Origin: Planctomycetaceae bacterium
Lineage (GTDB): Bacteria > Planctomycetota > Planctomycetia > Pirellulales > Pirellulaceae
Assembly (NCBI GenBank): GCA_016794985.1
Contig: JAEUIQ010000021.1
Location: 209,357 to 273,356 of the forward strand
DNA length: 64,000 nt
Reading direction: 5' to 3'
Shown here piece after piece: positions 34,597 to 44,296 of the stretch. The notes under the pieces are model-generated. The model ran no database searches and was not told the DNA's origin. It saw nothing but the letters and a program-made list of their open reading frames with translations. Position 1 is the stretch's first letter, and each line of letters begins with the position of its first letter. Position numbers and translations under genes: made by a program.

Positions 34597-37500
34597 ATGA
34601 TTTATCGTCGTTTTACGAACCTGAAATTGGCACTTGCGGGCTGCGTCGCATTGGGTGGTAGCTTGGCTGGCGTTGGAAATCTTGCTGCTGCAACGCCGAT
34701 GACACCGATTGAAAAGGTGGTCGCTCTAGTTTTTGACGACCAAGCTCGGCAAGATTCGCGGATGGTGACCTTTGCTCATTCGGACGGTCAGAACCGGTTT
34801 GCATTGAGTCTATTGCCGAAGTTGCCGGCGGCCCAGAATCAACAAAGTCACGTTTTGATCCTGGTTGATACTTCGGCCAGCCAAACGGGTGTCTTTCAGC
34901 AAGACTCGATTGCCATGGCTCGCGCCATTGCAGATGGTTTGAGCGATGAAGACCGCGTTCGAATTGCGGCCGTTGATCTTGATGCGGTTCCGTTGGGCGG
35001 TGAAGGTTACTACGGCGCCAGCTCGACCGAATTGCAGCAGGCATTGAGCCAACTTGAACAGCGAACGCCGCTGGGTGCAACCGATCTGGAACGAGTGTTC
35101 GGTTGGACGATCAACGAATTCAAGTCGCTGGACAAATCGCAACCTCGCCATGTGATTTACATTGGCGACGGAGTTTGTGGACCATCGACCTTTGCCTCCG
35201 AAAAGTTTGCCAAGTTGGTAAATGAACTGCGGGACCATCAAATCCCGGTTTCCAGCTTCGCGATTGGTCCGGAACGGAACGTCGAGTTGTTGTCGATTCT
35301 CGCGAATCAGACCGGCGGCAATGTTTTCATGGACTCGGATGTCAGTGGATCAGCGGATATCGCTGCGGCCGAATTGGTGAATACGGTTCGTGGCAACGTA
35401 TTTTGGCCAACGACTGCCGATTCACAGGGCGTCTTGGCAAGTACATTCCCCAGCCGTTTGGTTCCGCTGCGTTCGGATCGTGATTCCATTTTGTTGGGAA
35501 CGTCCAGCGATCTGAAGCCGTTTGAGATGAGTGTTCAAGGCGAAGTCAATGGCCAGTCCGTTTCGCAATCGTGGGCTGTCAATCCGGAAGCCAGTGACGC
35601 GCAGTTTTCCTTTTTGACCTATTTGGTCGACCAAGCTCAAAAGGATCAGGGAGTCCGCCTGCCGACGGTTGGTTCGGCAGGTTTGCGCGAAGTGGCGATG
35701 TTGCTCGATGCCTCGTCGCGGGCCATGCTGGTGATGGCGAATGATGCAGCCGAACGCGGCGAACAAGATGTCGCACGAACCTTGGTTTCGGCGGTGGTAG
35801 AACGTGCTCCAGCCAATGCTCGCGCGACCCAGTTGCAAGATGGATTGGCAGATCCGTTCGGTGCCCAGGATGGAGCCGCGAGTGCTCCTGGCACACCTCA
35901 AGCAGCTGAAGATCAAGCTGGTTCGAGTTTGATTGGTATGTCAGACGAAATGCAAAAGGCATACGTAGGACGATTGAACACTTACGTCAACAATGAAGTC
36001 AAGCAAGCAGCGGAACGTATGAAATCCAATCCTGAGACGGCGGTCACGCGGCTCAAGGAAGTGATTTCAAGCATCGAAAATGCGGCCGATGCCCCACAAG
36101 AAACTCGTCAGCGTTTGCTCAGCCAATTGGATGTGGCGTTGTCGAACGCTCAAAAAGCGGCCATCGAGTACCGTGTCGATGAACAACAACGAGCAATCGC
36201 TCGTGCGACTTCGTCTGAACGCGATGAAATGTTGAAGTCAATGGAACAACAAAATACAAAAGTTGTTCGGTTGGTTCAGCAGTTTGAAGGTTTGCTTCGC
36301 GATATCGAGCACACCCAAGAGACATCCGATCTCAATCGATTGATTGACAAAGTTCGCGAAACCAAGCAAGTGACGGAAGAAACAGCGCCGGATACCGAGA
36401 TTGCTGCTTCGATTGGTTTGACCGGACACATGCAATCGGCGTTTCGTTCTAGCTTGATCATGGATCAGAAGCGTTTGGACATGGTTTACATGTTGGCTTC
36501 GGTTGAGGAGTCGGGACTGCCTTTTGATGACCGTATTCCGATCCGTTACCCAGACGCCGACGAATGGCATCAAAAGAAGATGCTGCGGAAGAAGTACGAG
36601 CGAGTGGCGTTGTTCGAAGAAGGTGGCAACGAACAGAAGATTAATGCTGCCTTGGAACGTACCTTCGATGGAAACGCGCTCAAGTTCAATGGTGCGTCGA
36701 TCAATGACTTCTCTAGCCGGTTGATGGAGTTTTATGGTGTTAACATTCGTGTCGATAGCAAGACCTTGGAAGAGGCCGGGATTGATGCGGATGGTGGCGA
36801 TATCACTTTGCCGTACTCCGGGATCAAGCTGCGAAATGCCTTGAAGATTGCCTTGGACGAATTGGATTTGACCTACCAAGTTCGTGATGAAGTATTGACC
36901 ATTACCACGAAGGAAAAGGCCGAAGAGAACCTCGTGTCTTTGGTCTACGATGTGGCCGACCTCGTCCTTCCTCTGGCGCCAATGGGTGGTGGCATGATGG
37001 GCGGCATGGGCGGTGGCATGGGCGGCATGGGCGGTGGCATGGGTGGTATGGGCGGCGGTATGGGTGGCATGGGTGGCGGCATGGGTGGTATGGGTGGTGG
37101 CATGGGCGGTGGGATGTTTAACGTCCAAGACGTGCCAGCTCAAAAGTCGAATGATGACTCGATGCCGGCCGTTTTGAATGTGACCCCAGCGGAAGGCCAG
37201 ACTTTAGATAGTGCCTGGGATAGCTTTTTCTCGACCCAGTTTGCAGACGCCGACCAAGTCAAGAACACTGCCAGCAAGTTGACGGCTGATCGCAACTTTG
37301 CTGAGTTGCGGGCCTTGATCCGAGGGGCGATTCGCAACCAACAATCGCAGCCTTGGATGTACCAAGGTCTGTATGTCGCTTCGGTTGCGTTGGGAGAATC
37401 CCAAACCGAGATCGAACGATTGTTGATGACCGTGATGGACTGGGATAACTCGCGTGACTCGGCGATGAACTTGGCCGCTTTTATGGCGGATAACAAGATG

Positions 37501-38550
37501 GCCAATCGGTCGGTCCGCATTTTACAGGATCTAAGTGCACGTTACCCGGTCTGGGCACAGCCTTATGAAGTTGGGTTGCGTGCTGTTCGAGAAACTCAAA
37601 ACACAGATGACATCCAATGGGCCGTGACTGGGATTTTAGGTCAAGCATGGCCGAACAACCCAACGATCGTTAAAGAAGCTACCAACTTGGCAAGTGCCAC
37701 GGTAGTCCGTCTCAAGAGCGAAGGCCAAACCGAGCGGGCTGCTGAGTTGGAGAAAGCTCTGATCGCAGCTTTGGAACGCGACGTCATCGTCCGCGTGAGC
37801 TGGACGGGATCCGCGGACTTGGATTTGGTTGTGGAAGAACCCACCGGCGCCGTTTGCTCCCATGTAATTCCGCGAACAATAAGTGGCGGAGTAATGATGA
37901 AGGATGCGTTCCCGGATCCAAACTCGAAGGACAGCAAAGTCTATTCCGAATACTATGTCTGTCCGAAGGGCATTGCTGGAGATTACAAGGCTTGGATTCG
38001 CGTTGTCAAAGGTCAAGTTGCTGGTGGCAAGGTATCGGTCGAGATCTTCCGTAACTTCCGCAACCCGTTGCAAACTTCGCAAATGAAGGAAATTGAACTT
38101 GGCGATCGCCCCGCCTATTTGGTGAACTTTGCTTTAGAGCATGGGCGGCGGGATGCTTCGGAAGTTGCGGTCCAGCAGGCTCTCGCTAATCAAGGCGTTG
38201 CCATGGAACGTGAGGCGATTTTGGCCCTGAGTGGTGAAGAACTTTATGAAGGTTCGACCGACTCGACTGATACGGCCGGAGCCCCTATTCGCAAGCAATT
38301 GCGAGGTCTTAATCGCAATGGCGTTGGTTACCAACCGCAAATTACTCAGATTCCGTCCGGGCCTTCGTGGTCGGGATTGGCGTTCACTTCCTACGACCGG
38401 ATGTATGTCTTCGTCAACGGAACCCCGCAGTTCATGGAATTGATCGACTTCGACACCTTCACGTTCGCTGGTGCTGACGCCGGCGGCGGTGGACTTGGTG
38501 GTGGGCTAGGTGGCGGCTTGGGTGGCGGTTTGGGTGGCGGGTTGTTCTAA
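34597..38550 (+). CDS. Large exported VWA-domain protein with STN-like domain and Met-Gly repeats
   Basis: A 1317-aa exported protein. ATG 34597 is preceded by GGAG at a good distance and gives a clean signal peptide (KLALAGCVALGGSLAGVG); the frame start at 34513 does not. A von Willebrand factor A domain at about 83-245 has the MIDAS motif DTSAS. A helical region (about 450-640) rich in Gln, Glu and Arg follows. At about 688-778 a segment (FSSRLMEFYGVNIRVDSKTL, then ALKIALDELDLTYQVRDEVL) looks like a secretin/TonB short N-terminal (STN) repeat. About 15 MGG-type units of Met and Gly lie at about 794-841. A beta domain (LDLVVEEPTGAVCSHV) follows and the chain ends in GGGLGG repeats. Likely an envelope structural or adhesion-type protein; function unknown. 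Confidence 0.82.
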   Translation: MIYRRFTNLKLALAGCVALGGSLAGVGNLAAATPMTPIEKVVALVFDDQARQDSRMVTFAHSDGQNRFALSLLPKLPAAQNQQSHVLILVDTSASQTGVFQQDSIAMARAIADGLSDEDRVRIAAVDLDAVPLGGEGYYGASSTELQQALSQLEQRTPLGATDLERVFGWTINEFKSLDKSQPRHVIYIGDGVCGPSTFASEKFAKLVNELRDHQIPVSSFAIGPERNVELLSILANQTGGNVFMDSDVSGSADIAAAELVNTVRGNVFWPTTADSQGVLASTFPSRLVPLRSDRDSILLGTSSDLKPFEMSVQGEVNGQSVSQSWAVNPEASDAQFSFLTYLVDQAQKDQGVRLPTVGSAGLREVAMLLDASSRAMLVMANDAAERGEQDVARTLVSAVVERAPANARATQLQDGLADPFGAQDGAASAPGTPQAAEDQAGSSLIGMSDEMQKAYVGRLNTYVNNEVKQAAERMKSNPETAVTRLKEVISSIENAADAPQETRQRLLSQLDVALSNAQKAAIEYRVDEQQRAIARATSSERDEMLKSMEQQNTKVVRLVQQFEGLLRDIEHTQETSDLNRLIDKVRETKQVTEETAPDTEIAASIGLTGHMQSAFRSSLIMDQKRLDMVYMLASVEESGLPFDDRIPIRYPDADEWHQKKMLRKKYERVALFEEGGNEQKINAALERTFDGNALKFNGASINDFSSRLMEFYGVNIRVDSKTLEEAGIDADGGDITLPYSGIKLRNALKIALDELDLTYQVRDEVLTITTKEKAEENLVSLVYDVADLVLPLAPMGGGMMGGMGGGMGGMGGGMGGMGGGMGGMGGGMGGMGGGMGGGMFNVQDVPAQKSNDDSMPAVLNVTPAEGQTLDSAWDSFFSTQFADADQVKNTASKLTADRNFAELRALIRGAIRNQQSQPWMYQGLYVASVALGESQTEIERLLMTVMDWDNSRDSAMNLAAFMADNKMANRSVRILQDLSARYPVWAQPYEVGLRAVRETQNTDDIQWAVTGILGQAWPNNPTIVKEATNLASATVVRLKSEGQTERAAELEKALIAALERDVIVRVSWTGSADLDLVVEEPTGAVCSHVIPRTISGGVMMKDAFPDPNSKDSKVYSEYYVCPKGIAGDYKAWIRVVKGQVAGGKVSVEIFRNFRNPLQTSQMKEIELGDRPAYLVNFALEHGRRDASEVAVQQALANQGVAMEREAILALSGEELYEGSTDSTDTAGAPIRKQLRGLNRNGVGYQPQITQIPSGPSWSGLAFTSYDRMYVFVNGTPQFMELIDFDTFTFAGADAGGGGLGGGLGGGLGGGLGGGLF
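36980..37120. repeat. Met-Gly coding repeats in the VWA protein
   Basis: Tandem degenerate units of ATGGGYGGY type encode alternating Met and Gly-Gly residues between the STN-like segment and the C-terminal domains. The synonymous variation between units shows that the protein pattern, not the DNA, is conserved. Confidence 0.8.
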
Positions 38551-38601
38551 CCTTATTCTCCGCAGTTCCGATGCGACTTGATCGCTCGGGTTTTTGATCC
38601 A

Positions 38602-38637
38602 GCGAGACATTGCCGATGGCGATGTCTCGCTTTTTTT
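38602..38637. terminator. Bidirectional rho-independent terminator
   Basis: GCGAGACAT (38602-38610) and ATGTCTCGC (38622-38630) form a perfect 9-bp stem followed by seven T on the plus strand. It ends the VWA gene and abuts the stop codon of the convergent methyltransferase gene. Confidence 0.88.
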
Positions 38638-39856
38638 ACGTTCCTTCGACAAAGACATTGGCTTTGACCCCACCGGCATCTGTCAAAAAGGCTGAACGCA
38701 GTCGGATTCCGGTCTTATAAGCGAGTTCACGTTGACTGGTGATCAAAGCCAAGCGAACCCCTCGCGTTCGACGCAATTCTCCCAGCCGCTGATAAATCGA
38801 ATTCAAATGCTGGCGGGCTTGAATTCGATCGCCCCAAGGTGGATTCGTGAGTATCGTCTTGGGATCGTCCTCCCATTCCAGTTTCCTAACATCTTGCTGC
38901 ACCCATTCGATTTGTGGACAGACGATCCTTGGCGCCGTGTCGTAAATCGCATTTAACTCTCGTGGAAGCAATGTCGCTGCCGCTGTTACGGACCCCGACC
39001 ACACGTCCCAATTCTCGCGTGCCGAGCTCAATGCTTGAGGGTCGCAATCCGCACCCAAAAACTTTGGAGCGACGGCTCGAGTTTCCACCAATCGCTCTCG
39101 CTTGATCCCTTGTAGCCATTGTCGGTCTGCCAGAGGCGTTGCCACCATGGCAAACGAACGAAGCAGCCCTGGAGGAATACGACTGGCCCAGGCCGCGGCT
39201 TCAATCAAGATAGTTCCCGAACCACAGCAGGGATCGACGACCGCCGTCTGGCCATCCCAACCAGAAGCAACAACCAAAGCCCGAGCCAAATCTTCACGAA
39301 GCGGAGCACGAAAAGGATTTTTTCGATAACCTCGCCGATGCAAGGGTGTGCCACTTATGTCCAAGGAGATCGTGCACAAGTCATGCTCCAGTCGTACAAC
39401 CAGACCGGGGGTTTCTTCCTCCGTTGTCTGTAGCGTGATTGGTGTTTCGCTCGCGCGGCCCGTGTGGCCTAAAGACTTTTCAACTTGTTGCTGAACTCGC
39501 TGTTCGATGGCTCCGGAATGATAAAGTTTCGACTTTTTCGACGTTGCCCGCACGATTACCGGAACAGAGGGAAGCAGCCAATGGTGCCAGTCAATTCTTG
39601 TCAGGCGTTTTTCTAACTCATTGAAGTGCCGAACTGGGAATTCATCAATCCGGACCAAAACACGGGCCGCTAACCCAAGTCCAACCAATGCATGCCCCGC
39701 GGTTAATTGATCCCCCGCAAAAAGGACGCCACCCGCAGTTGCTGTGATGTCTGTCGGCACCGAAACTCCCCGATCCGCAGGAAGCAGTTCCGAAATTTCT
39801 TGGGCCAATAACGGTTCAATCCCAGGTGCACAGGACGCGAATAAACGCAGGTTCAT
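38636..39856 (-). CDS. THUMP-domain class I RNA methyltransferase, RlmL/YcbY type
   Basis: A 406-aa SAM-dependent methyltransferase, most like the N-terminal (m2G2445 23S rRNA) half of E. coli RlmL. An N-terminal ferredoxin-like/THUMP part carries PVIVRATSKKSKLYHSGAIE (about 100-119), then the LHRRGYRKNPFRAPLREDLA motif typical of the family (about 172-191), the SAM-binding DPCCGSGTILIEAA (about 209-222) and the catalytic ILTNPPWGDRI (about 328-338, NPPY/W type). Start ATG 39856 overlaps the stop of the upstream sulfite reductase as ATGA; the frame could begin at 39901 but that would lie within the other gene. Substrate assignment is by family only. Confidence 0.88.
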   Translation of the reverse strand: MNLRLFASCAPGIEPLLAQEISELLPADRGVSVPTDITATAGGVLFAGDQLTAGHALVGLGLAARVLVRIDEFPVRHFNELEKRLTRIDWHHWLLPSVPVIVRATSKKSKLYHSGAIEQRVQQQVEKSLGHTGRASETPITLQTTEEETPGLVVRLEHDLCTISLDISGTPLHRRGYRKNPFRAPLREDLARALVVASGWDGQTAVVDPCCGSGTILIEAAAWASRIPPGLLRSFAMVATPLADRQWLQGIKRERLVETRAVAPKFLGADCDPQALSSARENWDVWSGSVTAAATLLPRELNAIYDTAPRIVCPQIEWVQQDVRKLEWEDDPKTILTNPPWGDRIQARQHLNSIYQRLGELRRTRGVRLALITSQRELAYKTGIRLRSAFLTDAGGVKANVFVEGT

Positions 39857-41658
39857 GCCCCGCAAACCGCTTGCAAACCAGCCGCTCCAAATCGATGACA
39901 AAAATCACCAAAGTGTTCGCGATTGGCTCGTTCCCGCTGAAACAACTGCAAGACTTTCGTTAGCTCCGGAACAATTTGGTCGGCTGGGACCATGTCTTTG
40001 TACAAGAAGGCCAGTCGCGTACCCAAATGAGAGCCACCCAAATAGACCGTGTATTTTTCTTTCGCTTTACCAACCAGTCCAATTTCGGCATTGTAAGGTC
40101 GCGCGCATCCGTTGGGACAACCCGTCATTCGCACATGGATTGGTTGATCTGCCAAACCTAACGCCTGGAGTTGCAGTTCAAATTGGTCCATGATTCCCGG
40201 GAGAGCCCGTTCGCTTTCCGTAATGGACAAGCCACAAGTGGGCCAAGCCACACAGGCCATCGACCAACGCCGCGTAGGCAAATAGTCTTCGCTAAGTTTG
40301 ATCCCATGCCGAACCAGAATTTCTTCCACAACCGGTTTCTGCTCGGGCGTCAAATCACAGAACATCACGCTTTGTTGCGCTGTCAGTCGAATCGCAGGTT
40401 TCAATCTCGAGACTAACTCGCGCAACGCCGACTTCAGTTGGAGCCCCGGTCGATCCACGATGCGTCCGTTTTCGACGTTCAACCCGTAGCACCAAAGCCC
40501 ATTTTCCTGATCAATCCAACCTAAGGCATCGTGAGCGTCGCTTATTGGGACGTCCCGTGTTGGAGTCAACGCTTGCCCCCAATACTGTGCCACATGTTCG
40601 CGAAACTTCTCGATACCCCAATCTCGAATCAAGTACTTCAATCGCGCATGTTTACGATCCTCGCGGTTGCCAAAGTCACGTTGGACTTCAATCACGGCGC
40701 GACACACGGCGACCACTTGCTCCGGAGTCGCAAAACACAATGGCAATGCCAACGCAGCGAAAGTTGTTTTCTTCGCTGGCGTCATACCCATCCCGCCACC
40801 GACCATCACGTTGTAGCCCACCACGTGGTCCTGCTCCACAATCGCGATCAATGCCAAGTCATTCGTCAAGACGTCCACACCATTGTCGAAGGAAAAGGCA
40901 ATGGCGGTCTTGAACTTCCGCGGCAAGTATACCGCACCATAAATGGGCTCGTGTTCCGGCTCCATTGTCAATGCGCACTCTTGTTCGCCCGACTGCATGT
41001 CTTTCAGCCAGATTTCAAAATACGCGTTGGATTGCGGCAAGAAGTAATCTGACAACTTATCCGCCAAAGCTTGAACTTGATGATAACAGGGTCGATCAAT
41101 TGGTAATGGGCTGCACATGACGTTTCGATTCACGTCACCACAAGCCCCTAAAGTCGACAACCTCAGTTGATGGATTCGCTGCATCACCGTTTTGAGGTTT
41201 TCTTTCAAGATGCCGTGGTGCTGAATCGCTTGTCGACTTGTCAATCGCATGGTGCCATTGCCCAAGGCATCGCCCAGTTCCATTTCTCCAAGGAACTGCT
41301 CAGCTGTCATTTTCCCGCCCGGCACGCGCGTTCGCAACATCATCATGTAAGACTTGCTCTTGTCGCCTTGCCCACGCAATTCGGCTCGCGCGTCCCGATC
41401 ATCCTGTTGATACATCCCGTGATGCTTCAGCAATTGAACGGAATCCTCGGCAAAGTGATCGGTTCCTTCCAGCAACTCGTTGGCAATATTCCCGCGCAGA
41501 AAGCGGCTTTCCCACTTGATTTGCTCCACTTTGCTATGCTCGGGGGACGGTGGCGGCTGATTCTCACCCACACGCCTCACACCACCGAGATTTACCAAGC
41601 TGCTCTCCGTCGGCGCGGCAGCTCGATTTGCCGAGCCCAAGTTATCATCAATTGCCAT
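39853..41658 (-). CDS. Assimilatory sulfite reductase hemoprotein
   Basis: A 601-aa siroheme/[4Fe-4S] reductase, closest in layout to ferredoxin- or NADPH-dependent sulfite reductase beta subunits; it reduces sulfite to sulfide in the cytoplasm. MRLTSRQAIQHHGILK (about 138-153) is the conserved substrate-domain Arg motif, GDVNRNVMCSP follows, and cluster ligands are CVAWPTC (Cys-x5-Cys, about 476-482) and TGCPNGCARPYNAEIGLVG (Cys-x3-Cys, about 520-538). All four Cys are present. Start ATG 41658 is preferred; ATG 41679 would add seven residues. Nitrite reductase is a less likely alternative. No flavoprotein subunit is adjacent, so the electron donor is likely ferredoxin. It is translationally coupled to the RNA methyltransferase. 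Confidence 0.9.
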   Translation of the reverse strand: MAIDDNLGSANRAAAPTESSLVNLGGVRRVGENQPPPSPEHSKVEQIKWESRFLRGNIANELLEGTDHFAEDSVQLLKHHGMYQQDDRDARAELRGQGDKSKSYMMMLRTRVPGGKMTAEQFLGEMELGDALGNGTMRLTSRQAIQHHGILKENLKTVMQRIHQLRLSTLGACGDVNRNVMCSPLPIDRPCYHQVQALADKLSDYFLPQSNAYFEIWLKDMQSGEQECALTMEPEHEPIYGAVYLPRKFKTAIAFSFDNGVDVLTNDLALIAIVEQDHVVGYNVMVGGGMGMTPAKKTTFAALALPLCFATPEQVVAVCRAVIEVQRDFGNREDRKHARLKYLIRDWGIEKFREHVAQYWGQALTPTRDVPISDAHDALGWIDQENGLWCYGLNVENGRIVDRPGLQLKSALRELVSRLKPAIRLTAQQSVMFCDLTPEQKPVVEEILVRHGIKLSEDYLPTRRWSMACVAWPTCGLSITESERALPGIMDQFELQLQALGLADQPIHVRMTGCPNGCARPYNAEIGLVGKAKEKYTVYLGGSHLGTRLAFLYKDMVPADQIVPELTKVLQLFQRERANREHFGDFCHRFGAAGLQAVCGA

Positions 41659-42244
41659 CGAAATTCTTTTCTCTTCCATAGTCCGCCCAAACCGCCGAAA
41701 TCATTATCATTTTTACCGTTTCAGTCAAGATTGCCGAATCGGTCGAGGGCCCGACGCTGCCAAGCCTTATCTTGCGAATTTGGGTTGACCTTTCAGGTTT
41801 TCTCCTCGCGACGGGCCACTTGAACCGGTGGCACGCGCACGCCGGCGTGGGTCGTGTCGACCCATTCGGGCCTGTTTCCGGCGCAGGGGCCTCATTCCTG
41901 AGGCCCGGAAACTTGAACACAAACGAGCGAGCGTCGAACGGGTGCCGTACTCCGCGCGAAGGATGCTTCGGCTGCCCAAGTCGTTAAATGGTTTGCCTGA
42001 CCTGAGATGGGGGCTGGTCGGTTGGCGATAAACTGCCAAAATCCGCTGGCGAGCCCCGAAACAGAATGAATGAGACAGTCGGCTACTATTTTCGGCAAAC
42101 CGTCCTCCGCCTCATTTTGCATTCTACCGACATGGCGTCGAGTAAATGTCGGCCGCGTGAAAGGAGCTCGAATGAAGTGTCAGGCAACAAATCAGGCATG
42201 ACATCGTGCCGATTCGAATTGGTAATCTCGAAAGAAGGAGTGTT
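41659..42244. other. Divergent promoter region with nested inverted repeat
   Basis: 586 bases between the sulfite reductase and SDR genes. At 41874-41912 GTTTCC and GGAAAC flank a perfect hairpin GGGCCTCA-TTCC-TGAGGCCC. It has no T-run and lies well away from both starts, so it may be an operator-like or RNA element. I see no gene. Confidence 0.55.
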
Positions 42245-43015
42245 ATGAGTCGCAACATTGACCTCAGCCAACAAGTTGCCTTGGTCACCGGCGGCGGACA
42301 GGGAATCGGGCGACAGACAGCCCTGACTTTGGCCGGTGCCGGAGCCAACATCGCGATCAACTACTTCCCGGATTCCGATGGGCGGAACCAATCCATCGCG
42401 TCCGCCACGGCTCAAGAGATCATTGCGGCCTGTGGCCCTGGGACCGCTGAGACGTTTGCGGCGGATGTTCGCGACGCCACTCAAGTGGCCGCGATGTACG
42501 ATGCGATTCAACAGCGATTTTCTCGACTCGATGTGGTTGTGAACAACGCCGGAATTTTGCGAGATCGCTCCATCAAGAAAATGTCGTTGGATGAATGGTC
42601 GTCCGTGATCGATACGAATCTGTCTGGGGTGTTTCACAGCTGTCAGCAGGCGGCCTTGAAAATGGCGCCTGGTGGCCGAATTGTGAACGTGGCTTCCTTG
42701 GCTGCCGTCATGGGTTTTTTTGGCCAGGCCAATTACGCGGCTGCGAAATCCGGAGTACTTGGTCTCACTAAAGTCTTGGCCCGCGAGTTGGCCAGATCCA
42801 ACATTCGTGTCAACGCCGTTGCACCCGGAGTCGTGGATACAGAAATGGGCCAATCGATTCCGGAGGAAAACCGCAAGCTCATGCTGCAACAAATTCCCTT
42901 AGCGAGATTTGCCGAACCCCGCGAAATCTCGGATGTGATTCTGTTCTTGGTATCCGATCTGTCTACTTACATGACGGGGCAAACGTTGCACGTCAATGGC
43001 GGATGGTGGTTCTAG
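42245..43015 (+). CDS. FabG-like short-chain dehydrogenase/reductase
   Basis: A 256-aa NAD(P)H-dependent oxidoreductase of the FabG/3-oxoacyl-ACP or acetoacetyl-CoA reductase type. Cofactor loop TGGGQGIGRQTA (about 16-27), NNAGILRDRS (about 98-107), catalytic VASLAAVMGFFGQANYAAAK (about 150-169, Ser, Tyr and Lys all present) and the C-terminal MTGQTLHVNGGWWF are typical. ATG 42245 has AAGGAG six bases upstream; the extension to 42206 is rejected. Nine bases separate it from the aminotransferase gene, so the three plus-strand genes form an operon. The true substrate is open. Confidence 0.9.
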   Translation: MSRNIDLSQQVALVTGGGQGIGRQTALTLAGAGANIAINYFPDSDGRNQSIASATAQEIIAACGPGTAETFAADVRDATQVAAMYDAIQQRFSRLDVVVNNAGILRDRSIKKMSLDEWSSVIDTNLSGVFHSCQQAALKMAPGGRIVNVASLAAVMGFFGQANYAAAKSGVLGLTKVLARELARSNIRVNAVAPGVVDTEMGQSIPEENRKLMLQQIPLARFAEPREISDVILFLVSDLSTYMTGQTLHVNGGWWF

Positions 43016-43024
43016 GGCCCAGCC

Positions 43025-44296
43025 ATGGTTAGCGAACAGAACTCTTGGGTCTATTTGGATAATGCTGCAACCACATGGCCGAAGCCACCCTGTGTGGCAG
43101 CAGCGATCAACGAGTACATGACTAAGTATGGCATCGGCATGGGGCGTTCGGTGGGCCGCTATGCCGATCAAATCCGCAGCACGATTGATCGCCTTCGTCG
43201 AGACTTGGCGTCATTGCTCAATGCCCACACCGACGAAATCATCCTCACGAATAGCGCCACCGATGGACTGAACCTCATCATTCAGGGACTGCTGCTGAAT
43301 CGATTTGGGATGTCGACATCGCCGTTCGCCCATCACTCGGTGGCCCAGTATCCCGCCTTGGTGCTCACCACGCAGATCGAACACAATTCGGTGCTGCGTC
43401 CCTTGCAATCGTGGGTCCAACGCGGTTGGATTCGTGTAGAAGTCTTGCCGTGTGATCGATTCGGCTCGGTGGACTGGAGCAGTTTGGAGGATTGGCTTGC
43501 GCAACGCCCGCTCATGCTCTGCGTAAATCATGCGAGTAACGTGACCGGAGTGATTCAATCGCTTTCTGGAATTGGGCAACGATGTCGAGCGGCAGGTACG
43601 TTGTTCTTGATCGACGCCGCTCAGACCCTTGGTTGGCTGCCGATCGATGTGCAAAACTTGGCGTGCGATTTCCTGGTCGCCGCTGGACACAAAGGCTTGT
43701 ATGGGCCGCTGGGGACGGGGCTGGCCTACATCCGACGCGAGCAACAAGCGGTCGTCGACTCATTACGATTGGGAGGCACCGGATCTGTGCTCGGTGAAGA
43801 GATAAGCGATCTTGTTGGTCCAACCAAATGGGAAAGCGGCAACTTTAATGTTCCCGGCCTCATTGGATTGGCCGCCGCAGTACAAGCACGTCGCTCGCAT
43901 GTCACGGATGTCAACTCGACAGGGACGCCGGCGGTTGCTCCCCGCCCGACAATTGCTCAGCTCGCACCGTTGGCCTCACAATTATGGAGTAGTTTGGGGG
44001 CCATGCCCGAGGTGAAGCTGGTGGCGGATCCAGGTTGCGACCCTTTTGTAGAGGGTCCCGCGCGCTTACCAATTATTAGTTTGAATGTCGCCAACTGGGA
44101 TAACTCAACTTTGGCACTGGCACTGGATTCGGCGGCTGGATTGGTAACCCGAGCCGGTTACCACTGCGCTCCATTGATCCATTCGGTCCTGGGTACATCC
44201 ACATCTGGAACCTTGCGAATTAGTTTGGGTCCCTTCAACACTGGGGAACAGATTGTTTGTTTACGAGAAACATTGGAGAAGGTGTGTCGCTTCTAA
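43025..44296 (+). CDS. Class V aminotransferase, cysteine desulfurase-like
   Basis: A 423-aa PLP enzyme of the NifS/SufS (Csd) branch, which takes sulfur from cysteine as a persulfide. YLDNAATTWPKPPCVAAAI (about 9-27) is the typical start, TNSATDGLNLI and IEHNSVLRP follow, ASNVTGVIQ binds PLP, and the Schiff-base Lys is in AAGHKGLYGPLGTGLAY (about 218-234). The C-terminal RAGYHCAPLIHSVLG (about 376-390) holds the Cys and matches the group of selenocysteine lyase-like desulfurases that act without large operons. It is downstream of the SDR gene and overlaps the HAD gene by 13 bases. No scaffold (SufU/IscU) gene is adjacent. Confidence 0.9.
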   Translation: MVSEQNSWVYLDNAATTWPKPPCVAAAINEYMTKYGIGMGRSVGRYADQIRSTIDRLRRDLASLLNAHTDEIILTNSATDGLNLIIQGLLLNRFGMSTSPFAHHSVAQYPALVLTTQIEHNSVLRPLQSWVQRGWIRVEVLPCDRFGSVDWSSLEDWLAQRPLMLCVNHASNVTGVIQSLSGIGQRCRAAGTLFLIDAAQTLGWLPIDVQNLACDFLVAAGHKGLYGPLGTGLAYIRREQQAVVDSLRLGGTGSVLGEEISDLVGPTKWESGNFNVPGLIGLAAAVQARRSHVTDVNSTGTPAVAPRPTIAQLAPLASQLWSSLGAMPEVKLVADPGCDPFVEGPARLPIISLNVANWDNSTLALALDSAAGLVTRAGYHCAPLIHSVLGTSTSGTLRISLGPFNTGEQIVCLRETLEKVCRF

